DNA of 64,000 nucleotides from Clostridiales bacterium (GTDB lineage Bacteria; Bacillota; Clostridia; Oscillospirales; Oscillospiraceae), in contig SFFE01000001.1 in NCBI GenBank assembly GCA_004556965.1, positions 1 through 64,000 on the forward strand, written 5' to 3'. Below are positions 58,164 through 64,000 of the stretch, one piece after another (position 1 is the first letter of the stretch; each line of letters begins with the position of its first letter). Both the position numbers and the translations under genes were made by a program. A model generated the notes under the pieces. That model did not search any database, was not told where the DNA came from, and saw only the letters and a program-made list of their open reading frames with translations.

Positions 58164-60992
58164 ATGAAAAAGAGACTCACAGTTCTTCTCTTGGTCATGG
58201 TGATGGCTTTGTCGCTGTTCACCCCGGCACTGGCTGTTGATGACGGGGAACAGTACCTCCAGCAGAGCGATCTGGCAGCGATCAGCGCGCAGGTGGAGGG
58301 CGACGAAGCAGTCGCCATGGCGGTTGAGGAAGCGTCTGAATCCGCAACGGGCGTTACGCAGCAGGAAGCGGCTCGTTTTCTGCTTCTCTATGCCGGCATG
58401 AAGGAATCCCAGCTCGGCACCTATCCCGACGACTATAACGCCATGGCGGAGAGCGTCGGCCTAACCAAGAACATCGAGTGGACTCCCGCCGAGCTTTGCA
58501 CGGTGGACGAGTTCAACACCATGCTCCAGGATGTGCAGCCGCTCTATGACGCCATGCACAAGGACGTCAGGGAGCCCCTGTTCGTGGACGGCGTTGCGCA
58601 GCCCATTTTTGAGTACTCCGACCCGACGCAGGCCAACGGCGACACCGGCGTTGTCCGCTTCTGCGTTTATGTTGAGACCAACTACGACACCGACGGCGAC
58701 GGCAAGCTCGACCTCGTCAAGGCGCTGGTCCAGCTCCCGCACGAGGTGCTCGACGGCCTGCAGGTTCCGACCATTTACGAAGCGCGTCCGTACATCACCG
58801 GCTGCACCGCCGGCGCGACCCCCTATGTGGACGGTGAGTACGATCTCGACAGCATGTATAACCAGCCCGCAGCGCGTACGCCTGCCGGCACCTACACCAC
58901 GGCCGCCGCGGTTGCAAACGCAAACCCGGACGACTGGTATTACTGGAACGAGTACGAGAATATGTACGATTACGAGGACCTGACCTGGTATGACTACTAC
59001 CTCGTGCGCGGCTTCGCTGTTGTCGAATGCGGCGGTCTCGGCACCAAGGGCTCCGAGGGCTTTGAGACCTGCGGCACCGATCTGGAGATCGACGCGTTCA
59101 AGTGCGTGATCGAATGGCTGCACGGCGACCGTGTGGCTTACACCGACAAGACCAGCAACCTCGCCATCACGGCGGATTGGTCCACCGGCAAGGTCGGCAT
59201 GACCGGCCGCTCCTACGCCGGCACCACCCAGTTCGGTCTGGCTACCACCGGCGTGGAAGGTCTGGAGACCATCGTCCCCGTCGCCGGCATTGCAAGCTGG
59301 TATGAGTATACCAACTCCCAGGGCGTTTCCACCGGCAGAGTCGCTTACAGCGACTGGCTCGCATGGTACTGCGCTGGCCGTTATCTCGACCCGGACGATT
59401 ACGCCACCATCGCCGACGGCTACGGCAAGTATCTGAATCAGATCAAGAACGATCAGCCCGCACTCAACGGCGACTACGGCGAGCACTGGGCGACCCGCGA
59501 TTACACGCTGGATTGGGAAAACATCAAGTGCCCGGCACTCATCGTGCACGGCCTGAACGATACGAACGTCAGAACCAAGGAATTCGACCTGATGTATCAG
59601 GCGTATGAGAAGGCCGGCGTGCCGGTCAAGCTCCTGCTGCACCAGGGCACGCACCTGACCCCGACCTATCCGTCTCAGGAATATGAGATGTACATTGACG
59701 ACGAGCTGTACGACACCGTGCTCAACAAATGGTTCAGCCACTATCTGTACGGTGTGGACAACGGCGCGGAGAACATGGCGCCTGTCACCGTGCAGAGCAA
59801 CGTGGACGGCAGCTGGTCCTACTACGATGACTGGAAAACCGACAGCTCGGTGACCTATGCCCTCAGCTCTGCTGAGACTGCCACCAGCACTGTGACTCGC
59901 GGCAGCACCGCGACCTACACCTTCGAGGTGCCGGAAGACATCACCGTGCAGGGCGCGATCGCGGTGACCTTCACGGCGACCCCGACCTCCGAGAAGATCG
60001 ACGAGCTGGACGGCATCCGTCTGACCGCCAACCTCAAGGACAACAGCGACACGGCATACATGGCCTTCGTTCCCAGCAGAAGCTACCTGCCGCTGACCAC
60101 CATCAAGGAGAACGGCGCCTGGATGGGCGGCGGCGTGAAGAACTATGACCTCGTCGAGTACAAGCAGACCGCAACGACCTCCAAGAGCATCGGCCAGGGC
60201 TACATCGACCTGTACAACCCGACCGCCGGCTATGATTCCGCCAGCGCTGCCGAACGCACCGCGCTGCAGAACGGCGAGTCCTACACCTACACCGTGTACC
60301 TGCAGCCGAGCTTCTACACCGTCAAGGCCGGCCACACGCTGGAGCTGTCCCTGAGCCTGTCCACCTCCGACATCAGCATCGAGGTAGACAACGCCGTTTC
60401 CTACGTGACCGTCCCGGTGCACGGCGACGCTCCGGTCGTTCCGGAAAATCCGTTCACCGATGTGGCGGAAGGCGCTTGCTACTATGACGCAGTTCTGGCG
60501 CTTGCCGAGCAGGGCATCATCAATGGCATGACCGAAACGACGTTCTGCCCGGACAACCAGCTCACCCGTGCGCAGGTCGTCACCATGCTCTACCGCATGG
60601 CGGGCGCGCCTGAGACCGATGCGGCGGCTGCGTTCGCGGACGTGCCGGAAGGCGCTTATTACGCCGATGCGCTTGCATGGGCGGTTGAGACCGGCGTCAC
60701 TGAGGGCGTTTCCGAAACGGAATTCGCACCGGATATGGACGTGACGCGCGAGCAGTTCGTCACCTTCCTGTACCGCTTCGCGGCGCTGGAGGGCCAGGCG
60801 GACGGCGAACCTGCAGATCTCTCCACGTTCCAGGATGCGGCGCTTGTCGCTGACTGGGCGCAGGAAGCGATGGCCTGGGCCGTTGGCCAGGGCATCGTGG
60901 AAGGCGTCACGGAAGACACCATCGTTCCGCAGGGCACTGCGACCCGCGCGCAGGCCGTCACCATGCTGTATCGTTACGAGCAGCTTGGCTGA
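58164..60992 (+). CDS. Secreted S15/CocE-family peptidase with three SLH repeats
   Basis: The 942-aa protein has a signal peptide (MKKRLTVLLLVMVMALSLFT, cut after about ALA), an N-terminal region, and an X-Pro dipeptidyl-peptidase S15 alpha/beta-hydrolase with nucleophile S350 in TGRSYAGTTQFG, then LIVHGLNDTNVR and a His region GTHLTP. A C-terminal beta domain is followed by three surface-layer homology repeats (from NPFTDVAEGACYYDAVLALA near residue 763). It should be held on the cell wall and cut proline-containing peptides outside the cell. Its codon use (many AAC, ACC, GGC) is that of a highly expressed gene. Confidence 0.93.
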   Translation: MKKRLTVLLLVMVMALSLFTPALAVDDGEQYLQQSDLAAISAQVEGDEAVAMAVEEASESATGVTQQEAARFLLLYAGMKESQLGTYPDDYNAMAESVGLTKNIEWTPAELCTVDEFNTMLQDVQPLYDAMHKDVREPLFVDGVAQPIFEYSDPTQANGDTGVVRFCVYVETNYDTDGDGKLDLVKALVQLPHEVLDGLQVPTIYEARPYITGCTAGATPYVDGEYDLDSMYNQPAARTPAGTYTTAAAVANANPDDWYYWNEYENMYDYEDLTWYDYYLVRGFAVVECGGLGTKGSEGFETCGTDLEIDAFKCVIEWLHGDRVAYTDKTSNLAITADWSTGKVGMTGRSYAGTTQFGLATTGVEGLETIVPVAGIASWYEYTNSQGVSTGRVAYSDWLAWYCAGRYLDPDDYATIADGYGKYLNQIKNDQPALNGDYGEHWATRDYTLDWENIKCPALIVHGLNDTNVRTKEFDLMYQAYEKAGVPVKLLLHQGTHLTPTYPSQEYEMYIDDELYDTVLNKWFSHYLYGVDNGAENMAPVTVQSNVDGSWSYYDDWKTDSSVTYALSSAETATSTVTRGSTATYTFEVPEDITVQGAIAVTFTATPTSEKIDELDGIRLTANLKDNSDTAYMAFVPSRSYLPLTTIKENGAWMGGGVKNYDLVEYKQTATTSKSIGQGYIDLYNPTAGYDSASAAERTALQNGESYTYTVYLQPSFYTVKAGHTLELSLSLSTSDISIEVDNAVSYVTVPVHGDAPVVPENPFTDVAEGACYYDAVLALAEQGIINGMTETTFCPDNQLTRAQVVTMLYRMAGAPETDAAAAFADVPEGAYYADALAWAVETGVTEGVSETEFAPDMDVTREQFVTFLYRFAALEGQADGEPADLSTFQDAALVADWAQEAMAWAVGQGIVEGVTEDTIVPQGTATRAQAVTMLYRYEQLG

Positions 60993-61005
60993 GCAAAACC
61001 CAATA

Positions 61006-61038
61006 AAAAATGACGCAGCGAAAGCTGCGTCATTTTTT
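61006..61038. terminator. Bidirectional terminator
   Basis: Perfect stem AATGACGCAGC / GCTGCGTCATT with loop GAAA, A run before and TTTTTT after, between the convergent S15-SLH and PfpI genes. Confidence 0.9.
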
Positions 61039-61055
61039 ATGGAATGCCGAAAGGC

Positions 61056-61634
61056 TCAGATCTCGATCTTCGCGCCCATGAGCTTTGCAAACTCGCGGCA
61101 GATGGCGGTGTCGCCCGGCCACGCCGGCGCGGTGACGAGATTACGGTCCACAACGGCCTCGTCCGCGTTCACGGGGACGTAGGTGCCGCCCGCGAGGGTG
61201 ATGTCCGGGCCGACGGCGGGATAGGCCGTGGCCTGGTAGCCCTGCAGCACGCCGGCAGCCGCCAGCACCTGCGGGCCGTGGCAGATGGCTGCGACGGGCT
61301 TGTTTGCCGCGAAGAACTCCTTCACGATCTCCAGCACGCGCGCGTTGAGCCGGATGTACTCCGGCGCGCGGCCGCCGGTGATGAACAGACCCTCGTAGTC
61401 CTCGGTCTTCACCGCGTCAAAATCCGCCGTCAGGGCGAAGTTGTGGCCGCGCAGCTCGGTGTAGGTCTGCTCGCCGAGAAAATCGTGTACGGCGGTGCAG
61501 ACGGTCTCGCCGGCCTTCTTGTCCGGGCAGACGGCGTCAACCTGATAGCCCAGCATGGACAGCGCCTGAAACGGCACCATCGTTTCGTAATCCTCTGTAA
61601 AATCTCCGCAGAGAAGCAGTACTTTCTTTGCCAT
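61056..61634 (-). CDS. DJ-1/PfpI-family protein
   Basis: The 192-aa product has the nucleophile elbow C118 in AAICHGPQVLAAAG with E15 nearby in DFTEDYE, and LFITGGRAPEYIRLN. The family includes deglycases, chaperones and stress proteins. GGAGGAACCGATT precedes the ATG. It is monocistronic and divergent from the nitrilase gene. Confidence 0.92.
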   Translation of the reverse strand: MAKKVLLLCGDFTEDYETMVPFQALSMLGYQVDAVCPDKKAGETVCTAVHDFLGEQTYTELRGHNFALTADFDAVKTEDYEGLFITGGRAPEYIRLNARVLEIVKEFFAANKPVAAICHGPQVLAAAGVLQGYQATAYPAVGPDITLAGGTYVPVNADEAVVDRNLVTAPAWPGDTAICREFAKLMGAKIEI

Positions 61635-61685
61635 AATCGGTTCCTCCTTGTATCGTTGTATGGCGCAATGCTGCGCATCTGTGTG

Positions 61686-61714
61686 TATCGTAGCACTTGG
61701 TCAAAGCAATGTCA
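61686..61714 (-). promoter_or_regulatory. Promoter for the PfpI gene
   Basis: On the minus strand, perfect TTGACA, 17 bases, then TACGAT, about 50 bases before the start. Confidence 0.65.
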
Positions 61715-61762
61715 ATCACGGACCTGTAAACAATTCTTTACCGATGTAAATAGCGGTGGGGC

Positions 61763-61791
61763 TTGCTCAAATACCACCAATATGGTATGAT
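61763..61791 (+). promoter_or_regulatory. Promoter for the nitrilase gene with a palindromic spacer
   Basis: TTGCTC and TATGAT with a 17-base spacer that contains ATACCA-CCAATA-TGGTAT, an inverted repeat reaching into the -10 box and a possible repressor site. Confidence 0.6.
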
Positions 61792-61821
61792 ATCAAAAAA
61801 CAATGCCGAAAGGAGCTGCCT

Positions 61822-62613
61822 ATGAAGCTTGCAATGGCGCAAATGTCCATGTCGGGGGACATGGATGCGAATCTGAACAAAAGTCTTCGCATGATCGAAG
61901 CCGCCAAAGGGTGCGATCTGCTGTTTTTCCCGGAGATCCAGCTCACGCCGTTTTTCCCCCAGTATCCCGGCCGGAATGTGGACGCCTATGTGCTCCGGCA
62001 GGAGGATGCGCCGGTGCGCGCGCTCTGCGCCGCCGCGCAAAAGGCGGGGCTGTACCTGTCGCCGAACGTTTATCTGGAGCAGGCGGGGCGTCGCTACGAC
62101 ACGTCGCTGTGGATCAATCCGCGGGGTGAGCTTAAGGGGCTTGCGAAAATGGTGCACATTGCGCAGGCGCATCAGTTCTGCGAGCAGGATTATTACACGC
62201 CGTCGGACGAGGGCTTCCGGGTGTTCGACACGCCGTTCGGGCGCGTCGGCATCGTGATCTGCTACGACCGCCACCTGCCGGAGAGCGTGCGCACCTGCAC
62301 GCTGATGGGCGCTGACCTGATCCTGATCCCCACGGCCAACACCGCTGCCGAGCCGATGGAGCTGTTCGAGTGGGAGATCCGGGTGCAGGCCATGCAGAAC
62401 AGCGTCTTCATCGCCATGTGCAACCGCGTCGGTACGGAGGACGAAATGGAGTTTGCCGGGGAATCGCTCGTCGCCGACCCGGACGGCGCGCTCGTCGTCA
62501 AGGCCGGGGCGGAGGAGGGGCTGATCACTGCCGAGCTGGACCTCGCGCAGGCCCGCGCCATCCGCAGCCGGCGGCCCTATCTCGCCACCCGCCGCCCGGA
62601 GTGGTATTTATGA
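61822..62613 (+). CDS. Carbon-nitrogen hydrolase (nitrilase superfamily amidase)
   Basis: The 263-aa enzyme has the Glu-Lys-Cys triad E38 (FFPEIQLTP), K109 (LAKMVHI) and C147 (VICYDRHLPES). These cytosolic enzymes hydrolyse amides such as N-carbamoyl compounds, omega-amides or deaminated glutathione; which one is not clear. AAAGGAG precedes the ATG. Confidence 0.93.
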   Translation: MKLAMAQMSMSGDMDANLNKSLRMIEAAKGCDLLFFPEIQLTPFFPQYPGRNVDAYVLRQEDAPVRALCAAAQKAGLYLSPNVYLEQAGRRYDTSLWINPRGELKGLAKMVHIAQAHQFCEQDYYTPSDEGFRVFDTPFGRVGIVICYDRHLPESVRTCTLMGADLILIPTANTAAEPMELFEWEIRVQAMQNSVFIAMCNRVGTEDEMEFAGESLVADPDGALVVKAGAEEGLITAELDLAQARAIRSRRPYLATRRPEWYL

Positions 62614-62620
62614 GGATGAA

Positions 62621-62650
62621 AATTGCCGCCCGGTCAAACGACCGGGCGGC
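62621..62650. terminator. Hairpin terminator between convergent genes
   Basis: Perfect 11-bp stem GCCGCCCGGTC / GACCGGGCGGC with loop AAAC. The minus strand has the better T run (AATTTTC), so it mainly serves the small membrane protein gene. Confidence 0.75.
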
Positions 62651-62665
62651 TTCGTGCTTGCGCGC

Positions 62666-63100
62666 TTATTTCGGCAGCTTGCCGTCCTTCAAAAACCGCT
62701 GCCACAGGGCGTTGAGATGCGTCGTCTGCTTCATGGCGATGAACGCCGCGACGACGGGCAGCACGCCGGTGAGCGTGCCGGCGGAGAAGAGATAGTACAG
62801 CATCGACGCCACCGAATACAGGCACAGAATCCAGGACGCGGCAAGGCTTTTGCGCAGGTGGATGAGCAGACCGAGCACGAGCGAAACGCCCGCGTCCGCA
62901 AACAGGGCGGGGAGCGAAGCCGTCACGGCCAGATAGACGGACACCGCCGCGTTCACATAGCACAGCACGGCGGCAACCAGAATCCACGTCCTGGTGCCGG
63001 CCGGACAATACTGCTTGTAAAAGGTCTGCCGGTCAATCCCCTTGCGCGTCTGCCGGGACTGCTGCATCGCTTCGCTGACGCTGCTGCGTTTGTTTGCCAT
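62666..63100 (-). CDS. 144-aa four-span membrane protein of unknown function
   Basis: Starts MANKRSSVSEAMQQSRQTRK with a polar N-terminus (about 35 residues), then about four hydrophobic segments, ending ALWQRFLKDGKLPK. CAGGAGGTGCGCC precedes the ATG. No family is recognised. Confidence 0.75.
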   Translation of the reverse strand: MANKRSSVSEAMQQSRQTRKGIDRQTFYKQYCPAGTRTWILVAAVLCYVNAAVSVYLAVTASLPALFADAGVSLVLGLLIHLRKSLAASWILCLYSVASMLYYLFSAGTLTGVLPVVAAFIAMKQTTHLNALWQRFLKDGKLPK

Positions 63101-63134
63101 GGCGCACCTCCTGCGGAAAAGAATGTCTGCCTGT

Positions 63135-63163
63135 AGTTTACCACGATGCAGCGCCCGGCACAA
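63135..63163 (-). promoter_or_regulatory. Promoter for the 144-aa membrane protein
   Basis: On the minus strand, TTGTGC and TAAACT with a 17-base spacer, about 35 bases before the start. Confidence 0.5.
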
Positions 63164-63196
63164 GCGGTCTTTTTTTCGACAAACGGCAAAATGCAG

Positions 63197-63224
63197 TTGC
63201 AAATCTTCCGGCCGCCGGTATAAT
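63197..63224 (+). promoter_or_regulatory. Promoter for the SLH protein at the window end
   Basis: TTGCAA and perfect TATAAT with a 16-base spacer, 38 bases before the start codon. Confidence 0.7.
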
Positions 63225-63262
63225 AGAGTCAGAATTCCATCGAACAGAGGAGAACGAGGACC

Positions 63263-64000
63263 ATGCGAAAGAAATTGCTTGCCTTGCTGCTGTCGCTTGT
63301 GTGCGTGCTGACGCTGTTTGGCGCGCCTGCCGCGGCGCGCGCCGTGGAGGAGCCTGCGGCCACCGCTGCGCCCACAGCGGAGCCGACTGAGGAACCCACG
63401 CCAACGCCTGTGCCGGAACCGACCCCGGAGCCGTCCCCGGAGCCGGAGCCGACGCCAACGCCGGAACCCACCCCGGAGCCGACCCCGGCCGGCCCGTGGT
63501 ATACGGAGGCGATGGCGTTTGCCGTGGACAATCACATTCTGGTCGGCGACGAGTACGGCAATCTGAACCCGGAGAAAAACGCCACCCGTGCGGAGATGGC
63601 GACGATGCTCGTGCGCATTTTCGCCTGCACGCAGGGCAAGAGCCTTGCGCATTTTCCGGATGTGAACCAGCAGCTGTGGTATGTTGATGCACTGTCCGTC
63701 GCGGCGGAAATGGGCATTTTCAAGGGCGATACGGGCGGCACCATGCGCCCGAACGACCCGATCACGCGGCAGGAGGCGTTTGCCGTGCTTTCCCGCGCGT
63801 TTGCCCTGATCTCCGGGGACCCCGCGAGCCTTGACCGGTTTGCGGACAGCGCGAGCGTGTCCGACTGGGCGCGCGCCGAGATCGCAGGCATGGTCGAAGC
63901 GGGCTTCCTGCAGGGATACGACGGCGGCCTGCATCCGAAGGAGTGGATCACCCGTGCGGAGATCGCACAGGTCTTTTTGAACCTGAGGCTGACCTTCTGC
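63263..64000 (+). CDS. Secreted SLH-domain protein, N-terminal part
   Basis: The open frame (246 codons) runs off the window. It has a signal peptide (MRKKLLALLLSLVCVLTLFG, cut near ARA), a Pro/Glu/Thr linker of repeated PTPEPTPEP units, then SLH repeats: WYTEAMAFAVDNHILVGDEY, WYVDALSVAAEMGIFKGDTG and DWARAEIAGMVEAGFLQGYD. Here the SLH repeats come first, unlike the S15 peptidase where they are last. What lies after them is outside the window. Confidence 0.9.
   Translation, partial: MRKKLLALLLSLVCVLTLFGAPAAARAVEEPAATAAPTAEPTEEPTPTPVPEPTPEPSPEPEPTPTPEPTPEPTPAGPWYTEAMAFAVDNHILVGDEYGNLNPEKNATRAEMATMLVRIFACTQGKSLAHFPDVNQQLWYVDALSVAAEMGIFKGDTGGTMRPNDPITRQEAFAVLSRAFALISGDPASLDRFADSASVSDWARAEIAGMVEAGFLQGYDGGLHPKEWITRAEIAQVFLNLRLTFC

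Noticed and set aside
58461..60422. A 653-codon minus-strand open frame opposite the S15-SLH gene
   Set aside because: Shadow of a gene with a signal peptide, catalytic motif and three SLH repeats; the antisense product has no recognisable domain.

Overview
The window reads as one contig stretch from a high-G+C, anaerobic, gut-type Clostridium relative, most like the Oscillospiraceae (Oscillibacter/Dysosmobacter/Lawsonibacter type). The reasons are strong AGGAGG ribosome sites, GTG and TTG starts, Firmicute sigma-A promoters (TTGACA-17-TATAAT), intrinsic terminators, a free 2-hydroxyacyl-CoA dehydratase activase, SLH-anchored surface proteins, a DUF6809 gene, a tandem glycine riboswitch and many lipoproteins. 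This placement is by eye; no rRNA or tRNA gene was found in the window.

Layout. 0-4.5 kb: the tail of an acyl-CoA dehydratase activase, a 52-aa membrane peptide and a stand-alone acetyl-CoA-synthase-like Fe-S protein, then a two-component system coupled to an M29 aminopeptidase. 4.5-18.3 kb: an orphan oligopeptide-binding lipoprotein, glyA, tspO, an exo/endonuclease-fold protein, an Mrp Fe-S carrier, a DUF362 ferredoxin-like protein, and a minus-strand run of Nudix hydrolase, PIG-V-like membrane glycosyltransferase, M20 amidohydrolase, RNA m5U methyltransferase and a TRIC-type channel. The channel gene sits behind a tandem glycine riboswitch. 19.2-21.1 kb: an A+T-rich three-gene cassette (zinc-ribbon/HTH regulator, 22-aa membrane micropeptide, 191-aa protein of unknown function) lies between two copies of a 16-bp repeat. 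22-26.5 kb: a CarD regulator and a Zur-like fur-znuA-znuC-znuB zinc uptake operon with a palindrome in its leader. 26.5-27.4 kb: two small XRE-type regulators with a cluster of GTAGTAATT motifs.

27.5-42 kb is mostly housekeeping and transport: oligoendopeptidase F, a LysR/EamA divergent pair, a MATE exporter, two CobW-type GTPases (one with a long His/Asp-rich metal-binding stretch, one fused to a YcgQ-like domain), a GH3 hexosaminidase, a DegV lipid-binding protein, a CDF metal exporter, Nudix, an FMN-binding protein, an ArsC/Spx protein and a zinc-ribbon membrane protein. Zinc and other metal handling recurs (znuABC, two CobW proteins, CDF).

42.2-49.9 kb holds a complete peptide/nickel-type ABC importer (binding protein, two permeases, two ATPases) followed by an M14 deacylase, with related SAM methyltransferases on both sides. 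The set looks like an uptake-and-processing system for a small acylated or metal-chelating molecule. 49.9-57.9 kb is an exopolysaccharide or cell-wall polymer operon: Wzz-like protein, three glycosyltransferases, a Wzy-like polymerase, a CDP-glycerol-type glycerophosphotransferase, a Wzx-like flippase and a ParB/sulfiredoxin-like protein. Most of its genes overlap by ATGA. 58-64 kb holds a secreted S15 peptidase with three SLH repeats, a DJ-1/PfpI protein, a nitrilase-family amidase, a small membrane protein and the start of a second SLH protein that runs off the window.

Intergenic DNA contains a family of GCGTCAGAA...TTCTTCC repeats at gene 3' ends, an inverted-repeat element at 6.4 kb and a multi-hairpin element at 37.6-37.9 kb. 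No CRISPR array, complete insertion sequence or prophage was seen.
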